Below, piece after piece: positions 1 to 9,017 of a stretch of DNA of 64,000 nt (positions are counted from its first letter, which is position 1; every line of letters begins with the position of its first letter). The notes under the pieces were generated by a model. The model saw nothing but the letters and a program-made list of their open reading frames with translations. It had not been told where the DNA came from and ran no database searches. Source of the DNA: Thiohalomonas sp041685045 (GTDB taxonomy: Bacteria > Pseudomonadota > Gammaproteobacteria > Thiohalomonadales > Thiohalomonadaceae). Location of the stretch: the NCBI GenBank assembly GCA_041685045.1, contig JAWLGP010000018.1, positions 42,858 through 106,857 of the forward strand, written 5' to 3'. The position numbers and the translations under genes were made by a program.

Positions 1-248
1 ACGCTGTCGCCGGGACCCAGTACCGTTATGGGTGGTCCATCCGGTGATTCCAGGTGGATCTCGAGATGGCCTTCGAGCAGCAGGTAGAGCGAATCGTTGT
101 GCTCGCCGGGCCTGAACAGAATCTCCCCCTCGCCCAGTTCCATGACCGGCATGGTCGTGACGAGCCCCTCAATGGCATCGAGCTCGACACCCTCGAACAG
201 GGACAGTTGCCCCACCTGACCCCGCGTAACCTGTGCCGTTCCAATCAT
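1..248 (-). CDS. Cyclic nucleotide-binding domain protein, N-terminal part (cut by window edge)
   Basis: The reverse strand from the ATG at 248 is open to the window edge and gives about 82 residues. The segment ELGEGEILFRPGEHNDSLY followed by LLLEGHLEIHL is the classic start of a cNMP-binding beta-roll (Crp/PKA regulatory fold), and the family uses this fold to sense a ligand or as a stand-alone module. A GAGG Shine-Dalgarno lies just before the ATG. The rest of the protein, including any effector domain, is outside the window, so it cannot be told whether this is a regulator, a channel or a kinase-associated domain. Domain assignment is firm; function is open. Confidence 0.75.
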   Translation of the reverse strand, partial: MIGTAQVTRGQVGQLSLFEGVELDAIEGLVTTMPVMELGEGEILFRPGEHNDSLYLLLEGHLEIHLESPDGPPITVLGPGDS

Positions 249-338
249 GTGCGCTCCTCGCTTTGTCTTTTCGCCAGTTTAAGGCCAGCCGGGTAGCGGT
301 GCCAGCATCCGCTGGAATGCGCAAGGGCGGGGAATGCG

Positions 339-1793
339 TCAACCACTCACTGCGGCCTTGGGCCCGTGCTCGACTCGGCCCAGGTCGGCGCCCTGGCGGA
401 GCAGCTCGCGCTGGACCTCGACCGCCGGTACCGTGCGGGGCGTGGCGGCGCGTTGCGCCGCCAAGGCGGCGCAGACCCCCGCAGCCTGCCCGGTGGCCAT
501 CGCCGCCGGCATCACGCGGTAGGAGGCATGCGCCTCGTGGCTGCCGGAGATGCAGCGGCCGGCGACCAGTATGCCCTCCACACCCTGCGGCAGCAGGCAG
601 CGCAACGGGATGTCGTAGGCCTGGCCGGGCGGCACCCGCCGCAGCTCCGTACCGATGCCGCGCGGGTTGTGCACATCCACCGGATAGCTGTTGCGGGCGA
701 TCACATCATCGAAACGCCGCGCCTTGCACACGTCTTCGGCCGTCAACCGGTAGTCGCCGACGATGCGGCGGGTCTCGCGAACCCCAATCTGGGTGCCGCT
801 CTGCACGCAGTAGGCGGCCTCAAACCCCGGCACGTAGCGGCGGAAGAAGGCGACCAGCTGCCGCAGCTGGCGCCGTCCCTCCCGTTCGGCATGGGTCAGG
901 TCGAACACGTCGTTGCCGAGCAGGCGACGGCTGCCGGTCACACGGGTGCTGTTGACGCTCACTTCGCGCGCATGCGGGGTCGCGAAGAACAGGATGTCTT
1001 CGCGCGGCAGCGACAGTTCGCCGGCGGCCACGGCGCGTTGGACCAGGTCCCACAGGCCGTGCACACCCCGCCACTGCTTCGGGTGTGCCTTCAGGTAGTT
1101 CTTGAAGGCGACCCGCTCGAACTCCGCGATGCGGAACAGCAGTGACATCGGCTGAACCAGACCGTCGCTTTCGCGCCCCACCTCGAAAGCCGACCCCGCG
1201 GCGGCGGCGATGTCGCCGTCCCCCGTACAGTCGACCACCGTCGGCGCACGTACCAGCATGGGGCCGGACTTGGTCTCGAAGACCACCGCCCACCGGTCTT
1301 CCTCATTGATGACGCCGGAGGCGAAGGCGTGCAGCAGATAGTGCACGTTCGCCTCGTCCAGCAGTTCGAGTGCGGTGGATTTGAACACCTCCGGATCGAA
1401 GGGCGTGGTGAAACCCGTAGCCGGACACGGCGCGAGGGCGCCGCCGTGTTCGACCAGACGACTCAGGAAGTCGTGCAGCACCCCGGCGATCACCGGACTG
1501 CCGGGGCCATGATCGGTCGGCAGCAACAGGTCCGCGCCGAGCCGTTGGGGACCGGCGTGTTCGGTGAAGAACGACATCAACGGCATCACCAAGGCGGCGG
1601 TGGCGTTGCCGCCGAGAAAGCCGTAACGCTCCACCAGGATGGTGCGGGCGCCGGTGGTCGCGGCGCCAAGGGCGGCCCCGATGCCGGCCGGGCCGCCGCC
1701 GACCACCAGCACATCGGCCTCACCGGCCAGCGTGGCCGTTCGCGGCGGCAGGGTTTTCTGTTCGGTGTGGAGGGGGCGGGCAAGCGCGGGCAT
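339..1793 (-). CDS. FAD-dependent oxidoreductase (FAD_oxidored family)
   Basis: A 484-residue protein with an N-terminal Rossmann dinucleotide-binding motif, VVGGGPAGIGAALGAA at about residues 30-45, followed by ILVERYGFLGGNA, the arrangement of the FAD-dependent oxidoreductases related to the fumarate reductase/HdrA-like flavoprotein superfamily. A second FAD contact is suggested by VVDCTGDGDIAAAAG near residue 190 and by the C-terminal ILVAGRCISGSHEAH segment. No signal peptide or membrane segment is visible, so it is probably cytoplasmic. The substrate cannot be read from the sequence. It lies 90 bp upstream-to-downstream from the cNMP-domain gene on the same strand, so co-transcription is possible. 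Confidence 0.8.
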   Translation of the reverse strand: MPALARPLHTEQKTLPPRTATLAGEADVLVVGGGPAGIGAALGAATTGARTILVERYGFLGGNATAALVMPLMSFFTEHAGPQRLGADLLLPTDHGPGSPVIAGVLHDFLSRLVEHGGALAPCPATGFTTPFDPEVFKSTALELLDEANVHYLLHAFASGVINEEDRWAVVFETKSGPMLVRAPTVVDCTGDGDIAAAAGSAFEVGRESDGLVQPMSLLFRIAEFERVAFKNYLKAHPKQWRGVHGLWDLVQRAVAAGELSLPREDILFFATPHAREVSVNSTRVTGSRRLLGNDVFDLTHAEREGRRQLRQLVAFFRRYVPGFEAAYCVQSGTQIGVRETRRIVGDYRLTAEDVCKARRFDDVIARNSYPVDVHNPRGIGTELRRVPPGQAYDIPLRCLLPQGVEGILVAGRCISGSHEAHASYRVMPAAMATGQAAGVCAALAAQRAATPRTVPAVEVQRELLRQGADLGRVEHGPKAAVSG

Positions 1794-1869
1794 GGATCAG
1801 AATGCCGGGTAGCGGAATTGTCCCGTTTGTCGGGTCCGGTCCGTTTGACCACAGCCGGTGCGGCGTTGC

Positions 1870-3015
1870 TCAATTGGCCGCTATCGTCGGCAGCTCTTTG
1901 CCTTTCAGCAGCTGCACGAGCAGCCGGTTGGTCTGCCGTGCCTCTTCCTGCAACGCCGGCAGCTTGCGTTCGATCTGCCCCTGCAGCGAACGGCGCCGGT
2001 CCCAGGACTGGTCGATGTGGGCCAGCAGGCGACCGGCATTGACCCGATGAATGGGCGGGCTCTTCATTCCCATCTGCTCCAGGAATCCGCCCACCTTGGC
2101 GGAGTAGGGCAGCGCCACGAACGGGACGTGGGCGAGGGCGGCGAAGATCAGAAAGTGCAGCCGCATGCCGACCGCGAAATCGAGGCGGCCGATCAGCGCC
2201 AGCAGTTGGCCGGGCGTGTAGTTGCCCTTCAGTACCTGCGCATGCTGCGGACGCAGCATGCGCGCGATCACCGCGTGGCTGTGCTGCATGTCGAGAACGC
2301 CCCGCTCCATCGGCACGAACACCACCGAGGCGCCAAAGCGGTCCACCATGTAGTCGGCCGCATTCGCCAGTAGCGAATGATAGGCGTCCTGATCGATGTC
2401 CGGTGCCGCGCCGCCCGGTTCACGGACCGACATTCCGACCAGCGGACCCTCCGCCGGCAAGCCTTCCTGACGCAGAAGCTCCGCCGGCAACGGCTCCGGT
2501 TCCAGCAGCAACGCCGGGTCGGCCGTGATGTGGATATCGTGGCGTACCCCCGCGTCCTCCAGGATTCGTCTCGCGGCCCGCTCGCGCACCGTGATCACCG
2601 CCGTCGCCTCCATGCAGTCACGTACCTGCGCCTGCACCACCGCCTCCTTGAGCGGTCCGGCGCCGATGGCGTAGACGAACACCGGCACACCGAGCTCTTC
2701 GGCGATAAACGCCTCGCGCAGAAAGCGGCGCGCCTCGGCGTCGAACAGCAGACCGCCGCCGCCGACGATCAGCAGGTCAAGCCCTTGAATGATGGGGTTG
2801 ATCTCGTTGCGGGAGAGTTCGCGCGCTTGCAGCGCCTGTTCGACCGGGTGGCGCTGCCGGGTGTCGGCGGCATCGCGTGAGAACACCGTAATCTCGGTGG
2901 GCACCGACCGGCGCAGTTGCGCCACTATGCTCTGGAGGATCGCCTCATCACCCAGGTTCAGGCCGCCGTAGGAACCGACGATGCCGATGCGGTAAACCGG
3001 CTTCTCCTTCGCCAC
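1870..3015 (-). CDS. Polysaccharide pyruvyl transferase family protein (CsaB-like)
   Basis: The protein (about 381 aa) opens with YRIGIVGSYGGLNLGDEAIL and has LLIVGGGGLLFD near residue 85 and GAGPLKEA later, the pattern of the polysaccharide pyruvyl transferase family (PF04230), which adds pyruvyl ketals to cell-wall or exopolysaccharide sugars in its characterised members. I choose the GTG at 3015 because a GGGGAG Shine-Dalgarno sits six bases upstream and the family fold begins right after it; an in-frame ATG 57 bases further upstream would add residues without family similarity. No transmembrane segment is seen. Its acceptor sugar is unknown. No polysaccharide operon surrounds it, so its pathway is inferred only from the family. 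Confidence 0.8.
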   Translation of the reverse strand: MAKEKPVYRIGIVGSYGGLNLGDEAILQSIVAQLRRSVPTEITVFSRDAADTRQRHPVEQALQARELSRNEINPIIQGLDLLIVGGGGLLFDAEARRFLREAFIAEELGVPVFVYAIGAGPLKEAVVQAQVRDCMEATAVITVRERAARRILEDAGVRHDIHITADPALLLEPEPLPAELLRQEGLPAEGPLVGMSVREPGGAAPDIDQDAYHSLLANAADYMVDRFGASVVFVPMERGVLDMQHSHAVIARMLRPQHAQVLKGNYTPGQLLALIGRLDFAVGMRLHFLIFAALAHVPFVALPYSAKVGGFLEQMGMKSPPIHRVNAGRLLAHIDQSWDRRRSLQGQIERKLPALQEEARQTNRLLVQLLKGKELPTIAAN

Positions 3016-3114
3016 GGAACACTCCCCGCCTGAACGTTGAGGCAAGGATAGCCCCGCCGAGCCTCCTCCCACAGCGACTCGCGAACCGCATCACTCGCGG
3101 TTGCTTCCAGGCCA

Positions 3115-3252
3115 CCGGTGCGGCTCGCCCCCACCACACACGACAAATCCGCAGGATGTGGTGAGCGGCACATCAGGCCATCGGTGCGGTTCGTTCCTCA
3201 CCACACCCTACAACCTCCTCCGTAGGATGTGGTGAGCCTGCGAACCGCATCG
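3115..3252. repeat. REP family 1 inverted pair in the 3016-3333 gap
   Basis: This gap holds a minus-oriented REP at 3182-3211 and a plus-oriented REP at 3222-3252, each reading GTAGG, GTGTGGTGA, short loop, AACCGCAYC. A more degenerate pair lies at 3115-3160. The paired arrangement is that of a BIME. No gene is seen in the gap. Confidence 0.75.
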
Positions 3253-3333
3253 TTCGCGGCACATCAGGCCACGGTTATTGCCGCATTGGTTTTCACGCTG
3301 GCCATCTTGGGGAGATCAATACCGCAGGGTGGA

Positions 3334-5478
3334 TCAGCCGACGACGGTGATCCGCCAGCAGTGGTGAATATCCGGCCGGCGCCGGAAATCCTCCGGGATG
3401 GTCGCGCGGGTGATCTCCTCCACCTTCACGGACGGATCAAGTGCCTCCGTGTCCAGGCGGAACTTGCGGAAGTTGTTGGAGAAGACCAGCACGCCGCCGG
3501 GGGTGAGCAGGGCCAGGGCATCCCGGATCAGGGCCGGGTGGTCGCGTTGGACGTCGAAGGTCGCTTCCATCCGCTTGGAGCTGGAGAAGGTCGGCGGATC
3601 GAGGAAGATCAGGTCGTATCGGCGGCGCCCCCGTTGCGCCTCCTGCTGCAGCCACTCGACGCAGTTGGCGCGGATCAGTTCGTGCGCCTTGCGATCGGCA
3701 AAACCGTTCAGCCGCAGGTTGCGGTCGGCCCAGTCGAGATAGGTGGAGGACATGTCCACCGAGGTGGTGTGCGCGGCGCCGCCCAGGGCTGCGTGTACGG
3801 TGGCCGCCCCGGTGTAGCAGAACAGATTCAGGAAGCGCTTGCCGGCGGCCTGCTGCTGCAACTGGCGCCGGATCAGGCGGTGGTCGAGAAACAGACCGGT
3901 GTCCAGATAATCGGTGAAGTTCACCAGCAGCCGGCAGTTCCACTCACGTACCTCGTAAAAGCGCCCGGTCTCGGCCAGTTTGCCGTATTGCGCGCTACCC
4001 TTCTGCCGTTGCCGCACCTTCAGGAACAGCCGCTCCGGCGGCAGCTCCAGCACGTCGCGAATGGCGATGAGGGCCTGTTCCAGGCGTTCACCGGCCCGCA
4101 GCGGATCGACCGAGCGCGGCGGTGCGTACTCCTGCACGTGGACCCAGAGCTGTGCGCCCTGATAGAGGTCGACGGCGACGGCGTAGTCCGGAATGTCCTG
4201 GTCGTAAAGGCGGTAGCAGTCCACCCCTTCCCGCCGTGCCCAGCGTGACAGGTGCCGCAGGTTCTTGCGCAGGCGGTTGGCGAAGGCCTGGCCGCCCTCG
4301 TCCAGTTCGGCGGTCGCACCCGCCTCGACGCCGGCTGCCGCCGGGTAGGCCAACAGTCGGCACTCGATGGGGCCGTTGAACAGTGTGGTCTGCCGCTGCG
4401 GCCGCAGACCGACCGCCGCCGCCAACTCCGGATTGCCGGTGAACAGGGCGGCGTGCCAGCCGGGAAGGCGGGTACGCAGGAGCTCGCCGAACAGTGCGTA
4501 GGTCTGACGCAGGTCTTCACCGGCGCCGAGCCGTTCGCCGTAGGGCGGATTGCTGATCAGCAGCCCACTGGCGGCCTGCGGCAGCGTCATGTCCGCTGCC
4601 AGGGTGCGCCGGGCCAGGGTGATCGCCTCGTCCAGCCCCGCCGCCGTCACGTTCCGTGCCGCCGCCTCCAGTGCGCGCGGGTCACGGTCATAGCCGACGA
4701 TCGGCGGCACCCGCTCCAGGCCCGCCGCCCGGCGCGCCCCGGCCTCCTCCAGCAAACCCTCCCACAGCGCCTTGTCGTGCCGCTTCCAGCCGAAAAAGCC
4801 GAAGTAGGGGCGCAGCAGGCCGGGGGCGATGTCCGCCGCCATCAGGCCCGCTTCGATGAGCAGCGTGCCGGAGCCGCACATCGGGTCGAGCAGGGTACCG
4901 CCCTGGGCCGCGATCGCCGGCCAGCCGGCGAAGGTGAGGATCGCGGCGGCGAGATTCTCCTTCAGCGGCGCCGCCGCCCCGCTCGTGCGATAGCCCCGCT
5001 GGTGCAGCGGGGTGCCGGCGAGGTCGAGGCTGATCCGGGCCTTGTCGCCGCGCAGATGGACGTTGATGCGCAGGTCGGGCCGCTCGGTATCGACGGAGGG
5101 GCGCTCGCCGAACTGTTCCCGCATTCGGTCCACCACGGCGTCCTTGACCTTGAGTGCCGCATAACGGGTGTGGCCGATGGCGGCGTCGCTGGCGGTGCAG
5201 TCCACGGCCAGGGTGCCGTCGGAGCGCAGGTGGCGCTCCCAGCGGATCTCCCGCACGCCGGCATAGAGCGTTTCGGGATCCGGGGCGGGCACGTCGGTCA
5301 GCGGCAGCAGGATACGGCTCGCCAGCCGCGACCAGAGGCAGGCTCGATAGGCCAGTGCCAGCTCGCCGCTGAAATTGACACCGAGCCCGGCGGTCTGGAT
5401 GCGTTCGGCGCCGAGGCTACGCAGTTCTTCCGCAAGCAGCGGCGAAACCCCTTCCGGGGCGGTGGCAAAAAATTTCAT
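3334..5478 (-). CDS. rlmKL: 23S rRNA (guanine) methyltransferase RlmKL, bifunctional
   Basis: The protein (714 aa; E. coli RlmL is about 700 aa) begins MKFFATAPEGVSPLLAEEL, the usual RlmL start, and carries a THUMP-type N-terminus, an N2-methyltransferase core with LLDPMCGSGTLLIEAGLMA and the catalytic SNPPYGERLG motif, then a second Rossmann methyltransferase with FLNLFCYTGAATVHA and DLIFLDPPTFSSSK. In E. coli the two halves make m2G2445 and m7G2069 in 23S rRNA during assembly of the large ribosomal subunit. The ATG at 5478 was chosen because the upstream in-frame extension (to 5652) is encoded by repeat DNA. No obvious Shine-Dalgarno precedes it. Confidence 0.95.
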   Translation of the reverse strand: MKFFATAPEGVSPLLAEELRSLGAERIQTAGLGVNFSGELALAYRACLWSRLASRILLPLTDVPAPDPETLYAGVREIRWERHLRSDGTLAVDCTASDAAIGHTRYAALKVKDAVVDRMREQFGERPSVDTERPDLRINVHLRGDKARISLDLAGTPLHQRGYRTSGAAAPLKENLAAAILTFAGWPAIAAQGGTLLDPMCGSGTLLIEAGLMAADIAPGLLRPYFGFFGWKRHDKALWEGLLEEAGARRAAGLERVPPIVGYDRDPRALEAAARNVTAAGLDEAITLARRTLAADMTLPQAASGLLISNPPYGERLGAGEDLRQTYALFGELLRTRLPGWHAALFTGNPELAAAVGLRPQRQTTLFNGPIECRLLAYPAAAGVEAGATAELDEGGQAFANRLRKNLRHLSRWARREGVDCYRLYDQDIPDYAVAVDLYQGAQLWVHVQEYAPPRSVDPLRAGERLEQALIAIRDVLELPPERLFLKVRQRQKGSAQYGKLAETGRFYEVREWNCRLLVNFTDYLDTGLFLDHRLIRRQLQQQAAGKRFLNLFCYTGAATVHAALGGAAHTTSVDMSSTYLDWADRNLRLNGFADRKAHELIRANCVEWLQQEAQRGRRRYDLIFLDPPTFSSSKRMEATFDVQRDHPALIRDALALLTPGGVLVFSNNFRKFRLDTEALDPSVKVEEITRATIPEDFRRRPDIHHCWRITVVG

Positions 5479-5562
5479 GGAACGATTCGGGCGCGGGGGA
5501 TCGGGTGCGCATTGTCGGCGATGTGGGCAAGGAGTTGAAGCTGTCGAGCGCAGGGCGGCATT

Positions 5563-6230
5563 TTGAGGGCGGCATTCAACAGGATTAACAGGATTTTTCA
5601 GGATTGACAGGAAAAAGGCTATTGGCAGGGGCACCTTGAGGGCGGCATTCAACAGGATGAACAGGATTTTTCAGGATTAACAGGAAAAAGGCTATTGGTG
5701 CACGTGGCTATTCCCCCTCCTGTGAATCCTGAAGAATCCGTCAATCCCGTTCTATCGGGGGGATGACAGCGCCGCGAACGACGCGGTTCGCAAGGCTCAC
5801 CGCCTCCTGATGGAGAGTGTGTTTCGTTTCAGGCCCCGGCGTAGGGTGGGATACGCGCAGCGCATTTACCATCTACGGCTCTGATGCAGGAAGGGCGGGG
5901 GAGAAAAGAGAAGACCCGGCAGCTCCGCGATCATAGATTCCGAAGAACCCTTAGACCGGTAGCTTTGCGCCCCTGTCTTTCGACAGGTTTGCCTTTATCG
6001 GGCCTACCTCATTTCTAGGCGAGGGCAGGGGGCCTGTCAAAGAAATTTCACGAAGAATTTTCTCGGCGCGTGTGGAGCGGGGGTGGTTCTTTTTGACGAC
6101 GGAATTCAACAGGATTAACAGGATTTTTCAGGATTAACAGGAAAAAGGCTATTGGTGCACGTGGTTTCCTGAAAAATCCTGTCAATCCTGTTCTATTCAA
6201 AGGGGATGACAGCGCCGCGAACGATGCGGG
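5563..6230. repeat. Dispersed palindromic AACAGGATT repeats between rlmKL and the PLP gene
   Basis: The 757-bp gap 5479-6235 has no convincing gene. Two near-identical 63-bp direct copies occur at 5563-5625 and 5636-5698, and a third at about 6104-6155. Each is built from repeated AGGATT/ACAGGATTTTTC words. Inverted counterparts (CCTGAAAAATCCTG) follow at 5720-5755 and 6166-6195, each followed by the same GGGGATGACAGCGCCGCGAA tail. Each unit could therefore fold back on itself. Related copies lie at 60709 and at 61978-62121. Confidence 0.8.
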
Positions 6231-6235
6231 TGATC

Positions 6236-7519
6236 TCAGGCCAGCCGGCGGATGGCCGCTACCGCCCGCATGACTTCCTCGGGGTTGTTGATGAGGCCCG
6301 GCGTCAGCCGCGCCGAGGGATTGTTGTAGGGGGTCACGCTGGCGATGATCCCCATCGCCTTCAAGCGCGCCACCACGGTATCGGGGGCGAGCCCGTCGAC
6401 GTCGAAGCAGGTAATGCCGGACGAAAGCTCGGGGGCAAGGGGCGTATGCAGGCGGACGCGGGGCAGGGCGCTCAACTCCGTTCGCAGCAGCCGGTTCAGC
6501 ATCCGAATCCGCGCCGTCACCCGACCCTTGCCGATGGCGTCGTGAAAGGCGAAGGCCTGCGGCAACGCCCACACATGCTCGAAGGACTTGAAGCCGCCGG
6601 GGGTGAGGCGCCCGCCGAAACTGCCATCGGCGGTGAAGGTAGGGATGGTCTCATCCAGCTGGCGTTGCGAACGGGGGGCTCCCCACAGGAGCCCGGTGCC
6701 GCGCGGACCGAACAGCCACTTGTGGGTGCCGGCCATGAAGAAGTCGCAACCCAGATCGGGCAGGGTGAAGTCTTCGACCCCGAGCCCGTGCACGCCGTCG
6801 ACACAGACCAGTACCCGGTTCTCGGGCTCCCGCTCGCGATTGATGGCGGCGACCTGTGCGGTCAGCCGGGCTACCGGAAATTTCAGGCCGCTCCTGGAGT
6901 GTACCCAGGTGAGGGCGATCACCCGTGTACGCCCGGTCACGGCGCCCATGACCCGGTCGACCAGCGTCTTCGCGTCGACGGTGGCGGGGTCCACGTTGAG
7001 GCCCACCCGGACCAGGCGGGCACCACCGCGCGCGCTCTTCAGGGCCAGGGCGCGACGGGTGGCGTAGTAGTCGTGGTCAGTGGTCACCATCTCCTGGCCA
7101 CGCCTGACCCGCAGACCGTTGTAGACCAGCCCGATCCCCTCGGTCGTGCTGCGGGTGAGGGCCACTTCTTCACGGGTGACGCCCAGGTAGGCGGCGGCGA
7201 CCCGCCTGGCGCGAAACTCCAGGTTCCAGCGGTTCTCATCCGCATAAAGCGCCGGGTTGGCGTCGAGGGCGCGGCGGAACTGGTCGATGGCCGCGTTCAC
7301 GCGGTGGGGATGGGAGGCGAGCAGCAGGCAGGCCATGTGGAGGTAATCGGGCGCGAGGTCGAACTGTGCCCGGACCTGGTCCCAGTCGGTCAGTGTCGGT
7401 TCGGGATCGGGGGCCGCACGGAGTTCTCGCGTGCAGCCGGCCAGCGACGCACCCGCGAGGAACGCGGACGTGGCCCGCAGGAATTCACGACGTGTGGCCG
7501 ATGGCGGGTGCGCGGACAT
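6236..7519 (-). CDS. Tat-exported lipoprotein, class V aminotransferase / isopenicillin-N epimerase-like PLP enzyme
   Basis: The 427-residue protein starts with a twin-arginine signal (TRREFLR) ending in the lipobox SLAGC, with the lipidated cysteine at 29, so it is predicted to be a folded, cofactor-loaded lipoprotein exported by Tat. The body is a class V PLP-dependent fold: CVDGVHGLG has the pyridine-N Asp at 241, and AGTHKWLFGPRGTG holds the Schiff-base lysine at 267, the form seen in isopenicillin-N epimerase-like proteins. The ATG at 7519 overlaps the stop of the upstream gene (TGATG), indicating translational coupling. Family and cofactor are firm; the substrate and even the reaction (epimerase, lyase, transaminase) are unknown. 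It is the last gene of a five-gene set. Confidence 0.85.
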   Translation of the reverse strand: MSAHPPSATRREFLRATSAFLAGASLAGCTRELRAAPDPEPTLTDWDQVRAQFDLAPDYLHMACLLLASHPHRVNAAIDQFRRALDANPALYADENRWNLEFRARRVAAAYLGVTREEVALTRSTTEGIGLVYNGLRVRRGQEMVTTDHDYYATRRALALKSARGGARLVRVGLNVDPATVDAKTLVDRVMGAVTGRTRVIALTWVHSRSGLKFPVARLTAQVAAINREREPENRVLVCVDGVHGLGVEDFTLPDLGCDFFMAGTHKWLFGPRGTGLLWGAPRSQRQLDETIPTFTADGSFGGRLTPGGFKSFEHVWALPQAFAFHDAIGKGRVTARIRMLNRLLRTELSALPRVRLHTPLAPELSSGITCFDVDGLAPDTVVARLKAMGIIASVTPYNNPSARLTPGLINNPEEVMRAVAAIRRLA

Positions 7520-8694
7520 CACGCTGACGCGACCGCCGGGCGTCCATCGAACCGCTCGAAGGAGAAGCCGGTCCACCACTCGCCGTCGGCACGCGTGAGG
7601 CACGCCTGGCCGGTGTGGAGTGCGTGCGACACGTCGAGGTGGCGGGAGTGCGCCAGGGAGAGGGTCGGCGCCCGATAGTGGATCCAGCCGCCTGCCCTGC
7701 AGATGGGGTCGGCCAGCCCGCTGTCCAGGCGGCCCTGCACGGCGACGGCACCGTGGCGGTCGGCATCGGCCAGCAAGCAGGCCAGGACCTGTTCCGCATG
7801 CCGTTCCGCGGCCACGAGTTGCACTACGTGGGCGATTCGGCGCCGCGACAGGTAGTACAGGTACCAGCCGCGCGGGGCGCCTTCCCCTGTCCGCACCAGA
7901 TGGCCCATCAGGGCGCCGCGCGACCTGACCTTGGCCATCTCCTCCAGCAGCCAGGCGAGGTGGGGAGCATCGTAGTCCGGCCGCAGCCGCCGCCCGCTCG
8001 ACAGGGCCGGCCAGGCCGCGGCCATCGCCTCTGCATCGAGGACTTCCTCGCGCAACCCCGCGGGGACCGGCTGCGCCCGCAGTCTGTGGTGCAGCAGACC
8101 GCGAAACGCGGCGTCGGCCAGGCGCAACAGCGGCCTTCCGAACCGCACGGTGTGGTCGAGTGCCGGCCGCCGCTTCGCCAGCCACTCGCCGGCGAAGCCG
8201 AGCGGTCGCAGCGGCCGGGTCCAGCCGAGGCTGGGCGCCAGCGCGGTCTGACCGCCCAGGTGCTCCCAGAGCCGGCGTGCCTCGTCGGTGGCGCCGTCGG
8301 TGATCGAGAGGTCTTGTGGACCCTGCAGGAACTGCCGCAGAAGGAATACGCCCGCGGGTCCGCGGGCCTCGGGCAACATCATATGCGGGCCGCTGCAGGC
8401 CATTCGCAGGGGGTGGCCGTCGAAGCGGATCCGACGCACCTGGACGCCCAGAAACCCGGTGAGGCGGCCGGTACTGTCTTCGTAGACCAGCGACGGGATC
8501 TCCGGGTCGTGACCTGGCGCGGCAAGAAAAAAGCGGCGAAAGCAGTCGACCAGGCCCGCCGACGGCTCGCTGCGGCCCGAACGCATCACCCGTTCGCAGA
8601 TCCCCGCGACCGCTGCCAGGTCTGCGGGGGCCAAGGGCCGAATGGCCTGCCTGCGAACGGCGCGGGGTTGTCCGCTCTCAAGGGACGCCGGCAT
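7519..8694 (-). CDS. GNAT-like acyltransferase protein
   Basis: A 391-residue protein whose N-terminus (AIRPLAPADLAAVAGICERVM) looks like the beta1-alpha1 start of a GNAT domain, followed by LTGFLGVQVRRIRFDG and a long C-terminal half with a second possible acyltransferase-like fold ending near TGFSFERFDG. No membrane segment or signal peptide. In its context, between a carrier protein and an exported PLP enzyme, an acyl or aminoacyl transfer role is plausible but not shown. The start ATG at 8694 lies inside the carrier-protein gene (17-base overlap) and the stop overlaps the next start. The GNAT assignment rests on pattern only. Confidence 0.6.
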   Translation of the reverse strand: MPASLESGQPRAVRRQAIRPLAPADLAAVAGICERVMRSGRSEPSAGLVDCFRRFFLAAPGHDPEIPSLVYEDSTGRLTGFLGVQVRRIRFDGHPLRMACSGPHMMLPEARGPAGVFLLRQFLQGPQDLSITDGATDEARRLWEHLGGQTALAPSLGWTRPLRPLGFAGEWLAKRRPALDHTVRFGRPLLRLADAAFRGLLHHRLRAQPVPAGLREEVLDAEAMAAAWPALSSGRRLRPDYDAPHLAWLLEEMAKVRSRGALMGHLVRTGEGAPRGWYLYYLSRRRIAHVVQLVAAERHAEQVLACLLADADRHGAVAVQGRLDSGLADPICRAGGWIHYRAPTLSLAHSRHLDVSHALHTGQACLTRADGEWWTGFSFERFDGRPAVASA

Positions 8695-8950
8695 CGACGC
8701 TCCTTCTTAGGCTTTCTGCATAGCGGGCGATTTGGCGCACGCTGCTCAAGTCGCTCAACTCCAGATCCGGGTCGTCGAGCGAGACGTTGATCCTCAACTC
8801 GCTTTCCATCATCACCAGCAGATTGACGAACGCAAACGAGTCCATCATGCCGCTCTCCAGCAGGTCGGTATCGGGTGTCGGCACATCGATGTGCAGTTGC
8901 TCCGAAAACAGGCGGGTGATCACGGGTATGAGACCGCCGGCATTATCCAT
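8678..8950 (-). CDS. Acyl/peptidyl carrier protein (DltC-like)
   Basis: A 90-residue acidic helical protein with the phosphopantetheine site LLESGMMDSFAFVNLL; the modified serine is Ser38 in DSF. The DSF form and the following hydrophobic helix resemble D-alanine carrier DltC and free-standing peptidyl carriers. It would hold an activated acid as a thioester. It is followed by a GNAT-like gene with overlap and preceded by an adenylation enzyme of the DltA type (68-bp gap), which should load it. DltB and DltD partners are absent here, so lipoteichoic acid alanylation is unlikely. Confidence 0.85.
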   Translation of the reverse strand: MDNAGGLIPVITRLFSEQLHIDVPTPDTDLLESGMMDSFAFVNLLVMMESELRINVSLDDPDLELSDLSSVRQIARYAESLRRSVDAGVP

Positions 8951-9017
8951 ATGGGCTCTCCAGCGCGCTTGTTGAGGTGTACAAGGCTCCGATCGACCGA
9001 ACCGCGGCGGTCGGACG

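Noticed and set aside
6048..6572. 174-residue minus-strand frame covering the repeat gap and the PLP gene end
   Set aside because: Most of it is repeat DNA and out-of-frame PLP coding sequence, with no domain.
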